Positions 27,350 through 34,827 of a stretch of 45,933 bases of DNA are shown here, in pieces. Each line of letters begins with the position of its first letter. The first letter of the stretch is position 1. The translations under genes were made by a program, and so were the position numbers. A model generated the notes under the pieces. That model was given only the letters and a program-made list of their open reading frames with translations, searched no databases and was not told where the DNA came from. The DNA comes from CAYPHJ01 sp964410485. GTDB taxonomy: Bacteria > Desulfobacterota > Binatia > UBA9968. The stretch covers positions 1 through 45,933 of the forward strand of contig CAYPHJ010000030.1 in the NCBI GenBank assembly GCA_964410485.1, in the 5' to 3' direction.

Positions 27350-27360
27350 GTTAGCACCAT
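27341..27360. promoter_or_regulatory. Operator-like dyad upstream of cheB
   Basis: Perfect 7-base arms ATGGTGC and GCACCAT are separated by 6 bases. The arms share the GTGC/GCAC core with the TGTGC-N7-GCACA site at 34665-34681. It may be a binding site for a dimeric regulator. Confidence 0.45.
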
Positions 27361-27508
27361 GGGCACGATGGCTAGCAATACTTTAGTTAGTAGCAGCGCG
27401 CACGCACGCTATGCGAATCGGGGGGAATTGTAAAGCTCGGTTTGTCTGCTAGGTGACAAAATGATAAAACATTTTGGAGATCTCGGGTTTTCTGCCTCAA
27501 ATGCGTTG

Positions 27509-28762
27509 CTAACTCTTGTTTACACCAGGCAGCTTCGCCGGTACTTTCACGCGGAATACCGTTTTCCCCGGCATGGTTGTGTAGCTGATGGTTCCCCCGT
27601 GATCGGCAATGATTTGCTGGGCGATGGGCAGGCCAACACCCATTGCCTGAAACTTGGTCGTACTGAAGAGATCAAAAATATCTATCCCTTTGGGAACTCC
27701 CATTCCAGTGTCGATAAAATGCAGGGTGACCTCGTTATCCGTTGCATACCCCTGCACAATTAGCTTGCCTCCATGCGGCATGGCTTCGGCCGCGTTCTTG
27801 CACAAACTGCCAAATGCCTGTTTGAGCCGCTCATAGTCTGCCTGGATATTCATTTCGCCCAGCAAGTTTTGCTCGACCAGAATGCCGCGTTCGGCCCAGC
27901 TTGAAATTTCTCTCGCCAAAACATCTCGGAGGATATCGGCGACATTAACCAGATGAACGTTGGCCTCGCGAGCCGTCGAAAATGAGCAGAATCTCTGCAC
28001 CAATCCGCGCAGCCGCCTGATTTCCCCGCTCAGTTCTTGTAATGTGGAATTTAGCGGTCCTTCCTGATCGGCTCCGTCGTTTGCGACGGTCCGCCCCAAT
28101 TGCTGCACAGTCGTGTAGATATCGTTCAGCGGATTGCTGATCTCCTGCGCGAGCAACAAAGCCGTAGCGCCCATCGTGGACAGCCGTTCGCTGCTGCGCG
28201 CCTTCGCTTCCGCTCGTTTGAACTCAGTAATATTGCGAATGATCCAGCGGACGCAGTTTTTGTCAGCCGCGGTGAGCGTGATCAGGACGTCAAACGTGTC
28301 GCCCTGCTCGCGTCTCAGACGCGTCGCTATGTCGCGGACGCCACCCGTCTGGGCTCTGGCGGCATCCTTGAGAAAGCGCTTCAAATCTTCTCGCACGATA
28401 AAATAGCCGAGCGGTTTTCCTACTACGTAGGCTTTCGGTAATCCAAGCAAATCAGCGGCAGCTTCATTTGCTTCCAGGATTACGCCGCGGCGGTCGGTAA
28501 TCAGATAGCCATCGGGAGCAAACTCGAAATGTTCTTGATAGTGCGCCCGCTCCGCTTCGGCGTGTTCCCGCGCCGCGGCGATTTCCCGGCTACGTTCCAC
28601 CAAGCGATCCTCGAGGACAGTGATTTCTTCAAGGGCGGTCTTTAACTCGCCAAGCGTCTCGCCGGTCATGGTTTGCGCGTCCGATTGCCGGACACGCTGC
28701 TTCAGCTCGCTGACCCGCGTTTGGAGAGACTCGATTTGATTCAAGAATTCGTCCCGTTGCAT
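27509..28762 (-). CDS. PAS histidine-kinase-like protein 2, H-box His replaced by Gln
   Basis: This 417-residue protein has a coiled coil (1-75), one PAS domain (about 80-185), a dimerisation helix pair (about 195-265) and a HATPase domain (about 300-410). The H-box reads AQEISNPLND, with Gln206 where the phosphoaccepting His should be (codon CAG at 28147-28145). The ATPase retains an N-box (NAAEAM), G1 (DTGMGVP) and G2 (GVGLPIAQQ), so ATP binding is likely, but autophosphorylation on the normal residue is not. It is otherwise NtrB-like. AGGTGGA lies just before the ATG. A perfect palindrome stands 39 bases upstream of the start. It is probably a pseudokinase sensor that works through partners or as an inhibitor. 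Confidence 0.85.
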   Translation of the reverse strand: MQRDEFLNQIESLQTRVSELKQRVRQSDAQTMTGETLGELKTALEEITVLEDRLVERSREIAAAREHAEAERAHYQEHFEFAPDGYLITDRRGVILEANEAAADLLGLPKAYVVGKPLGYFIVREDLKRFLKDAARAQTGGVRDIATRLRREQGDTFDVLITLTAADKNCVRWIIRNITEFKRAEAKARSSERLSTMGATALLLAQEISNPLNDIYTTVQQLGRTVANDGADQEGPLNSTLQELSGEIRRLRGLVQRFCSFSTAREANVHLVNVADILRDVLAREISSWAERGILVEQNLLGEMNIQADYERLKQAFGSLCKNAAEAMPHGGKLIVQGYATDNEVTLHFIDTGMGVPKGIDIFDLFSTTKFQAMGVGLPIAQQIIADHGGTISYTTMPGKTVFRVKVPAKLPGVNKS

Positions 28763-28800
28763 CGTTCCACCTGCGACAGAGAACGAGCCATGGCAAAGCC

Positions 28801-28818
28801 CCTAAAGTTTACTTTAGG
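28801..28818. promoter_or_regulatory. Perfect 18-bp operator-like palindrome upstream of kinase 2
   Basis: Arms CCTAAAGT and ACTTTAGG are separated by TT. It lies 39 bases before the start of kinase 2, the right place for a regulator that covers the promoter. No matching copy was noticed elsewhere in the window. Confidence 0.5.
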
Positions 28819-28943
28819 ACTTCAGATTCCTAGCGCAACGGGGTTAGATATTCGAGGGTTCGAAGTTCGACGTATGTGGAAAGACTGACGACCGCAGACC
28901 GAGGACAGCAACGAGAAGACAGCGGATGAACGATCGGACCACC

Positions 28944-29160
28944 CTATGAGGACCGGAGGGACGAAGAATCTGCTTTTCTTCGGTCGGCGTCGTCGATGAT
29001 TCAAAAGCAGATCCTTCGGCTTTGTCTCAGATGACAGCGGGAAGGATGATTCTTGAAAGCGAAAATCGATGCTACGGAGATTATGTAGCGATTCTGCCGA
29101 CGTTCGAAGTTCCAAAGTGTCATTCTGAGGACCGGAGGGACGAAGAATCTGCTTTTCTTC
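28944..29160. repeat. REP-like element: one full unit and one half unit
   Basis: A complete unit spans 28944-29036, with a left half (GACGAAGAATCTGCTTTTC) and an inverted right half (AAAAGCAGATCCTTCGGC ... CTCAGATGACA). A further left half follows at 29118-29160. The unit fills the 422-base gap between kinases 2 and 3, which holds no gene. Confidence 0.7.
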
Positions 29161-29184
29161 ATCCGCGGCCCCCCCGGTCATTGG

Positions 29185-29901
29185 TTAAACCGGCAGCACG
29201 ACCTGGAAAGTCCTCCCTTTGCCGGACTCGCTGGAATAGTTGATCGTGCCCCCATGGGCGCGAACGATGCGCCGCGCAATCGCAAGTCCGACGCCGGCGG
29301 GAGTCTTGAAGGGCTCAAAGATATCGTCGCGCGAGCTGCTACCACAAGCGGTATCTTCGATTTCTACAATTACACAACCGGGCAATTTCTTGGCGCGCAG
29401 CGTCAGCCTACCCCTCTGGGGCATGGCATCGGCCGCATTTTTGCAAATCTCTCGGAACACCTGCACGAGCTGTTCAGCATCACCCGAAATAGCGGGAAGT
29501 TCCGCCTCGAATTCCTCCACCACCTCAATCGAACCCCGATGGGTTAAGATGGCGGATTTTAAACTCTCGCTGATGATCTTGATGAGATCAACGGTTTCCA
29601 TCTGAAGTCTGATCGGCCGTGAAAGAGAGCGAAACTCGTTCAACAGTGAGGTCAAGCGCGCTACTTCACCCGAACAGGCTTCCAGGAGGTGAGCAGCCAG
29701 CTCGTCTTTATCGCCGTTGAGGTGCTTGCGCAGTAGTTGTATTGACGAGGATATCCCGCCTAAAGGGTTCGCTACCGCATGGGCGAAGACGGGCGCGGTT
29801 GCGCCAATCTCTGTGAGCGAATCTCTTTCTAATTCTCTGTTTTCGGATGTATTCAACTGTTCACCCTGACTTCCGAGATCAATGCAGGCTGGGTGGAGCA
29901 A
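29185..29901 (-). CDS. NtrB-like histidine kinase 3 (no PAS), H-box Glu replaced by Ala
   Basis: The 238-residue protein has only a short N-terminal helix, a dimerisation domain and a HATPase domain, and no membrane or PAS part. The H-box is FAHAVANPLGG: H41 is present but the usual Glu after it is Ala42 (residue 42), and this Glu normally helps the phosphotransfer. The G1 box is DTACGS, with the first Gly replaced, while the N-box (CKNAADAM) and G2 (GVGLAIARR) are good. Kinase activity is therefore doubtful. The listed TTG start at 29901 is uncertain; a TTG at 29856 with AGGGTGA upstream gives 223 residues. A perfect sigma-54-type promoter lies at 29997-30011. Confidence 0.83.
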   Translation of the reverse strand: MLHPACIDLGSQGEQLNTSENRELERDSLTEIGATAPVFAHAVANPLGGISSSIQLLRKHLNGDKDELAAHLLEACSGEVARLTSLLNEFRSLSRPIRLQMETVDLIKIISESLKSAILTHRGSIEVVEEFEAELPAISGDAEQLVQVFREICKNAADAMPQRGRLTLRAKKLPGCVIVEIEDTACGSSSRDDIFEPFKTPAGVGLAIARRIVRAHGGTINYSSESGKGRTFQVVLPV

Positions 29902-29996
29902 ACTCCCGCGCTTACATGCTGGCCACTTTGCCGCACGTTCTCGTTGTTATCGGGAATGCAACAGTGATCGGCTTACCTCAGGCATGTGCGATAATG

Positions 29997-30011
29997 GCAA
30001 TTCATGTGCCA
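29997..30011 (-). promoter_or_regulatory. Sigma-54 promoter upstream of kinase 3 (perfect consensus)
   Basis: The minus strand reads TGGCACATGAATTGC, a perfect match to the TGGCAC-N5-TTGC consensus with GG-N10-GC spacing. It lies 96 bases before the listed start of kinase 3. The sigma-54 activator gene about 3 kb away is an obvious candidate for its activator. Confidence 0.65.
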
Positions 30012-30206
30012 AATGTGAGATAGACGATTTTATTAAAGGTTCTCCATCGCTCATTTTTCCTAATGCATGATTTCCCCTACAAGCAGATCCAGTTTTTCGA
30101 ACACTAAATGGCTGCGAGCATCCTCGGTCTTCTCCCGACCTGGTCCGCGGCCCTGGTTCTCTTTTCTGTTACGGCGGTCTTCGGTCTCCGGTCGTCGGTC
30201 AGCGAA

Positions 30207-30325
30207 AAAACAGATCCTTCGGCTTTCGCCTCAGGAGGACGCACGGCGAACGTTTCGAGGTACGACGGCCCGGCTCACGGGGGTGTCACTCTGAGGAGCG
30301 CGAGCAACGAAGAATCTGCCTTTCC
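30207..30325. repeat. REP-like half-units, outward orientation
   Basis: A right half (CAGATCCTTCGGCTTTCGCC, then TCAGGA) and a left half (GTCACTCTGAGGAGCG, then GAAGAATCTGCCTTTCC) face away from each other. They match the halves at 2471-2636, 28944-29160, 38985-39079 and 41996-42038. Confidence 0.65.
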
Positions 30326-30435
30326 TCCGGTCCTCGGTCCTTCTTCCCTGCGGTCTCCCGTCCCCGGTCCTCCGTCCTTCCCTTCTGCCATGACGGATCG
30401 CTTGTCTTGCCGCAAGCGCGGGGCGAGAATAAGGC

Positions 30436-32985
30436 ATGGCACCTAGTCGCCGTCAGCGCAGGAAAATTGCCGGTCGGGATATCGACTTTTCAAATGCCGA
30501 CAAAATTATGTATCCGGCAGTTGGCTTTACGAAAGGCCAGGTTATCGACTACTATTTGGGCGTCTCCCGCGCAATTTTGCCACATCTTAAAAACCGCCCC
30601 ATCACGCTGAAGCGCTTTCCCGACGGCATTGAAGGGGAACACTTCTACGAGAAGAATGCTCCATCCTTCACCCCTCGTTGGGTGAAAACGTTTGCAATTG
30701 CGCGCACCGGCGGCGCATCGATGATCCATTATATATTGATCAATGACGCTGCCACTCTCGCCTGGTGCGCCAATCTGGCAAACCTGGAAATCCATCCGTT
30801 TTTGGCTCGCGCACCCGAGGTCACCGTTCCCACCATGGTTGTGTTCGATCTCGATCCCGGCGAGGGAGCCGACATCCTGAATTCGTGTGAAGTGGCCCTT
30901 CTCGTCAAGGATCTCCTCGATCGTTTGAACCTCAAGTCGTTTGTCAAAGTATCCGGCTCGAAAGGGATACATTTGCATGTGCCCTTGAATACATACGTGA
31001 CCTATGAGGCAACGCAGCCCTTTGCCAAGAGCATCGCCCAGTTGCTTGAGAAGGAACACCCGGATCTTGTCATTTCAGAGATGGCCAAAAGAAAACGCCG
31101 GCGGAAGGTCTTTGTCGACTGGAGTCAGAACTCGGAACACAAGTCTACGGTCGCGGTTTATTCCCTGCGCGCAAAAGGCGATCGGCCGTTCGTGGCCCTT
31201 CCCGTCACCTGGGAGGAGCTCAAGAAAGCTCTCAAGCGAGCCGATACTTCGGCGCTTTTCTTTGAGCCCGAGGAGTCTCTCAAGCGCTTGCAAAAATCCG
31301 GCGATCTTTTCGCGCCGATGCTAAAGCTCAAGCAGACGCTGCCAGAGCCTTTCTTGCGCCTCCAGTCCGAAGCGCCGGCAAAATCAGGAAACAAAAACGC
31401 CGCAGCTCTGGAGTCGTACCGCGAGAAACGGGATTTCACGAAAACTCCGGAGCCTCCTCCTCTCGTGCCCCGCTCGCGCCGTCAGGGAGGTCGCAAGCTT
31501 TTTGTCGTTCAGAAGCACGCCGCCAGCCGTCTCCATTACGACTTGCGCCTCGAGATGGACGGTGTATTGAAGTCCTGGGCGGTGCCGAAAGGCGCTCCTT
31601 ACGCGCTTAACGAGAGACGGCTCGCGGTGGCAACTGAGGACCATCCGATGGACTATGCACGCTTCGAGGGAACGATTCCTCGTGGCGAGTACGGCGGCGG
31701 GACAGTTATGGTATGGGATATCGGCACTTATGAGCTGATTGATGGTAATTACTGGAAAGGCAAGCTTCACGTTGTCGTTAACGGCCAAAAACTCAGGGGT
31801 GAGTGGGTGCTGATTAAGGGAGAGGACAGCAACGGCAAAAAGAACACCTGGTATTGGATCAAAACCGGCGCCACGATGGAAAAAATTTCACAAAGTGAAG
31901 AGGATTCCTCGGCTCTGACCGGCCGCTCGATGGCACAGATAGCCGAGGCCAAAGACGCGGTCTGGCACAGCAACAGGCACCCTGGAGCGAAGATTGATTT
32001 CTCCCCTGATCTCGCGTCCTTACCCAAAGTCCGGCCGGACTTCCTGGAACCGATGCTCGCGCTGCCAATCGCACAGCTTCCGGACGATCGCGTTCAATGG
32101 AGTTACGAAGTCAAACTTGACGGGTATCGCTGCCTTGCCTTGAGAGACACACAGGGGGCGAAGCTCTTCTCGCGAAACAAGAACTTGCTCAATGCGCGAT
32201 TTCCAAAAATCGCTCGGGCTGTTATGGCGCTGCCGGCCGAGACGCTACTCGACGGCGAGATTGTAGCACTGGACGAATCCGGGCGGCCGTCATTCAACAT
32301 TCTGCAGAACTACCAGGCGTCGGCTGAGGAGATCTATTATTATGTTTTCGATCTGTTGATCTATCAGGGCAGAAGTCTTATCGATCTCGCGCTCGAAAAG
32401 AGAAGGAAAATGCTCAAAGCCGTGCTGGAATCTTTGACCAATGACTTGAGACTCTCTGAGGATTTCACCGGTACGGCGGCAGAGATCATTCGTGCGGCCA
32501 AAGAACTGGGCCTGGAAGGCGTTATTGCAAAACAAAGGAACTCGCTTTACCGGCCTGGAGAGCGCAACGGTGCGTGGGTCAAGTACCGCATCAATCGAAC
32601 GCAAGACCTGGTGATCGGCGGCTACGTTCCAGGCGCAAATTACTTTGACGCCCTGCTCGTGGGCTATTACCAATCGGACAAGCTTCTCTTTGTTGGCAAG
32701 GTCCGAAATGGGTTTGTGCCGCGCGTGCGCCGCGAGGTATTCGGCAGATTTTCGGGTTTGGAAACCAAAGACTGCCCCTTTGCAAATCTACCCGAGCCTA
32801 AGGCCGCCCGGCGGAGAATGGCCCTGACGGCAAATGCGATGGAAGAATGCCGGTGGCTGCGCCCTGAGTTGGTGGCAGAGATCGAATTTACGGAGTGGAC
32901 AGAAGCAAATCGTTTGCGTGATGCTCGCTTTGCGGGCCTGAGGCACGATAAAAGGGCTCACGACCTGCGCCGGAGCGAAGCGTAA
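30436..32985 (+). CDS. ligD: LigD-type multifunctional ATP-dependent DNA ligase
   Basis: The 849-residue enzyme has the order polymerase - phosphoesterase - ligase. The N-terminal primase-polymerase domain (1 to about 290) carries the metal-binding D138 and D140 (VFDLDPG) and GIHLHVP. The 3'-phosphoesterase domain (about 320-480) has KHAASRLHYDLRLE. The ligase domain (about 530-849) has its adenylated Lys at K560 in EVKLDGYR. LigD repairs double-strand breaks by non-homologous end joining, normally together with Ku. No ku gene is seen in this window. This domain order is the one found in Mycobacterium. The ATG follows an AAGG-containing sequence. Confidence 0.95.
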   Translation: MAPSRRQRRKIAGRDIDFSNADKIMYPAVGFTKGQVIDYYLGVSRAILPHLKNRPITLKRFPDGIEGEHFYEKNAPSFTPRWVKTFAIARTGGASMIHYILINDAATLAWCANLANLEIHPFLARAPEVTVPTMVVFDLDPGEGADILNSCEVALLVKDLLDRLNLKSFVKVSGSKGIHLHVPLNTYVTYEATQPFAKSIAQLLEKEHPDLVISEMAKRKRRRKVFVDWSQNSEHKSTVAVYSLRAKGDRPFVALPVTWEELKKALKRADTSALFFEPEESLKRLQKSGDLFAPMLKLKQTLPEPFLRLQSEAPAKSGNKNAAALESYREKRDFTKTPEPPPLVPRSRRQGGRKLFVVQKHAASRLHYDLRLEMDGVLKSWAVPKGAPYALNERRLAVATEDHPMDYARFEGTIPRGEYGGGTVMVWDIGTYELIDGNYWKGKLHVVVNGQKLRGEWVLIKGEDSNGKKNTWYWIKTGATMEKISQSEEDSSALTGRSMAQIAEAKDAVWHSNRHPGAKIDFSPDLASLPKVRPDFLEPMLALPIAQLPDDRVQWSYEVKLDGYRCLALRDTQGAKLFSRNKNLLNARFPKIARAVMALPAETLLDGEIVALDESGRPSFNILQNYQASAEEIYYYVFDLLIYQGRSLIDLALEKRRKMLKAVLESLTNDLRLSEDFTGTAAEIIRAAKELGLEGVIAKQRNSLYRPGERNGAWVKYRINRTQDLVIGGYVPGANYFDALLVGYYQSDKLLFVGKVRNGFVPRVRREVFGRFSGLETKDCPFANLPEPKAARRRMALTANAMEECRWLRPELVAEIEFTEWTEANRLRDARFAGLRHDKRAHDLRRSEA

Positions 32986-33023
32986 GTAGCCGTATTTTCC
33001 TTTTGCCAACGCAGAGTTAGGAC

Positions 33024-33077
33024 GTTCGGGGCCGAACCCCGGGAAAGCATTGGCAGTATCCCGGGGGACCACTGCCA
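33024..33077. promoter_or_regulatory. Inverted repeats upstream of the sigma-54 activator
   Basis: Two dyads are visible in the 175-base gap after ligD: GTTCGG-GG-CCGAAC at 33024-33037, and TGGCAGT and ACTGCCA, 13 bases apart, at 33051-33077. Either could be an operator for the activator gene or part of the ligD terminator. There is no U-run, which favours the operator reading. Confidence 0.4.
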
Positions 33078-33160
33078 GTATATGGACAAAAGAATACGAA
33101 TATAGTAGTAGGTACCACCCGGGCATACAGCTTGGCTAAAACACCGGGTGGAAACCGCAT

Positions 33161-34528
33161 ATGGCGAGAGCGCTAATTGTCGAACGCGATGACGCGACTC
33201 GAAAGCTAATCACAGAGCATTTCAACGGTAGCTTGTTCGTCGAGATGGCTGCAGGTGTTGAAAGCGCCCTCAAGGCCCATGGCCAAGATCGCTTTGATCT
33301 GATCATTTGGAACACTCTTTCCATTCCTGACAAATGTGCAAACGTTATCAAGGTCGTCAAGAAATTCTTGAAGAGATCCGCCGCCACTCGCGTCATTGTG
33401 ATCTCCGAAACAAGTGAGCCGGAGATTATCAGCCTGCGCGATCTTCCTTGCGAGTGGTTGCGCCAACCGATCAACGAAGACGAATTCTTGGCGCTCGTGG
33501 AAACGGCGATTCGCCGTAGGTTCGATGTGGCTGAAAATGAGGAGGCTCTTGGAACCCCCAATCCCGATGTGCCGATTGAGTTTGAGGGCATACTGGCCGT
33601 GCCGTTCAGTATGCGTTCTGTAATTCATCAGATCATAGAAGTCGCCGCGGCAGATATACCGGTGTTGATCTCCGGGGAAACCGGAACAGGAAAAGATCTC
33701 GTTGCCGCGGCGATTCACAAAAGGAGCAAGCGGAGTAATTTTCCCTTCTTGCCGGTGAATATGGGCGCCATCGCCACCGCGTTGGTTGCCAGCGAGCTAT
33801 TTGGCCATGAAAAAGGCGCTTTCACCGGAGCTTCCGAAGCCCGCTCCGGACTGTTCGAGCAGGCTCAAGGCGGCACCGTTTTTCTTGACGAGATCACGAC
33901 GATGGACGAAAAAACCCAGGTCAGCCTCCTGCGGGTTTTGGAAACCAACGTTGTCCGCCGCGTGGGTGGAGAAAAGGACATACCTGTCGATGTGCGCGTG
34001 AGTGCCGCCACCAACGACAACATTGAAGAAGCCGTGGCAGCGGGGCGATTTCGTGAAGATCTTTATTACCGCCTGGACGTTTTCCGCATTCAGCTACCAC
34101 CGCTTAGAGAGCGGCACGGTGCTGTGGCATTGCTCACGGATCACTTTGTCGCTCGATTCGCGGCAGCATACAAAAAAGAGATCCACAAGGTGTCCGCTGA
34201 AACGTATCGCTTGCTGCGCAGGTATTGTTGGCCAGGAAATTTGCGCGAGCTGAAAAATGTCATCCAGCGCGCCGTCTTGCTGACGAAAACAACCGAGCTA
34301 ACACCCGATCTTCTTCCCCAACGCATCCGCGAGGCCAACGGTCCGGACCCGTTGAGACCATACGAACAGTCGCCGATTCAACTGGGGATGCCGCTTCTCG
34401 ATGTGGAAAAAGAATACATCAAGATGACCCTCGCAGCGATCAATGGCAATAAGAAAAAAGCCGCCTCTTTACTGCGCATTAGCCGCCGAGCCCTATACAA
34501 CAAGCTGAGACGATTTGGCATGTTCTGA
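33161..34528 (+). CDS. Sigma-54-dependent NtrC-type activator with non-phosphorylatable receiver
   Basis: This 455-residue protein has a receiver domain (1 to about 120), an AAA+ domain (about 140-375) and a Fis-type helix-turn-helix (415-455). Walker A GETGTGKD includes K178, and GAFTGA (219-224) is intact, so it can contact sigma-54 holoenzyme. The receiver is degenerate: at the phosphoacceptor site the residue is Asn51 (codon AAC at 33311-33313), the acidic pair reads E8-R9, and the conserved Lys is Gln102. It therefore should not be switched by aspartyl phosphorylation. The start is the ATG at 33161. Two dyads lie just upstream, and its likely target promoters are described at 34756, 29997 and 20683. 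It probably controls the local block. Confidence 0.88.
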   Translation: MARALIVERDDATRKLITEHFNGSLFVEMAAGVESALKAHGQDRFDLIIWNTLSIPDKCANVIKVVKKFLKRSAATRVIVISETSEPEIISLRDLPCEWLRQPINEDEFLALVETAIRRRFDVAENEEALGTPNPDVPIEFEGILAVPFSMRSVIHQIIEVAAADIPVLISGETGTGKDLVAAAIHKRSKRSNFPFLPVNMGAIATALVASELFGHEKGAFTGASEARSGLFEQAQGGTVFLDEITTMDEKTQVSLLRVLETNVVRRVGGEKDIPVDVRVSAATNDNIEEAVAAGRFREDLYYRLDVFRIQLPPLRERHGAVALLTDHFVARFAAAYKKEIHKVSAETYRLLRRYCWPGNLRELKNVIQRAVLLTKTTELTPDLLPQRIREANGPDPLRPYEQSPIQLGMPLLDVEKEYIKMTLAAINGNKKKAASLLRISRRALYNKLRRFGMF

Positions 34529-34543
34529 GGATAGCGCATCGTA

Positions 34544-34560
34544 TGTGAATAAAATGCACA
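34544..34560. promoter_or_regulatory. Candidate activator-binding site (upstream copy)
   Basis: The sequence TGTG-N9-CACA (arms TGTG and CACA) lies about 195 bases upstream of the -24 element at 34756. An identical-spacing copy is at 34665-34681. Paired dyads at this distance fit upstream activator sites of sigma-54 enhancer-binding proteins. Confidence 0.45.
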
Positions 34561-34664
34561 TGCAAGTGTCCATTGCCGCAGTGCTCCTTCTGCTTCCATA
34601 AAACTCCTAAAGCCGCATCACTGTCTACATTCTTCACAACGGACCTCCGCTAGCCCGGCGAAAC

Positions 34665-34681
34665 TGTGCAATCACCGCACA
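34665..34681. promoter_or_regulatory. Candidate activator-binding site (downstream copy)
   Basis: TGTGC and GCACA are separated by 7 bases, giving the same TGTG-N9-CACA frame as the copy at 34544-34560, 121 bases away. It is about 75 bases upstream of the sigma-54-type promoter. Confidence 0.5.
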
Positions 34682-34755
34682 TCAGGGCAACCATGCCCGC
34701 CAATTCATACATTTAATCAGCTCTAACTACTTATTCATACGAGCAAATCGGGACG

Positions 34756-34770
34756 TGGTCCCGCAATTGC
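34756..34770 (+). promoter_or_regulatory. Sigma-54-type promoter upstream of the small conserved gene
   Basis: The sequence TGGTCCCGCAATTGC has GG-N10-GC spacing, a perfect TTGC at -12 and TGG with two mismatches at -24. It lies 57 bases before the start at 34828, and is preceded by two TGTG-N9-CACA dyads. The sigma-54 activator gene ends only about 230 bases upstream. Confidence 0.5.
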
Positions 34771-34827
34771 CTATGACCGTCGGCATGAGGCACGAAACTT
34801 CACCGGCGAGACGAGGAGGAGGTTATA

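Larger units (their letters stand above)
27198..27508. other. Spacer upstream of cheB with dyad
   Basis: This 311-base spacer between kinase 2 and cheB has no gene. It contains the dyad at 27341-27360 and a weak sigma-54-like site at 27334-27349, both described separately. It implies that cheB-cheR-PAS-kinase 1 has its own promoter. The AT-rich stretches near 27270-27290 and 27470 might hold another promoter, but none is clear. Confidence 0.45.
29902..30435. repeat. Spacer with sigma-54 promoter and REP-like half-units, no gene
   Basis: The divergent region between kinase 3 and ligD has a promoter for kinase 3 at 29997-30011. A REP-like pair with its halves facing outward spans 30207-30236 and 30284-30325. 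The rest has CGGTCTTCGGTC/CCGGTCCTC-type low-complexity words. Short open frames crossing it have no protein-like composition. Confidence 0.6.

Noticed and set aside
28776..28798. GG-N10-GC pattern on the minus strand just upstream of kinase 2
   Set aside because: Spacing fits sigma-54 but the flanking bases are far from consensus, and simple GG-N10-GC matches are common by chance.
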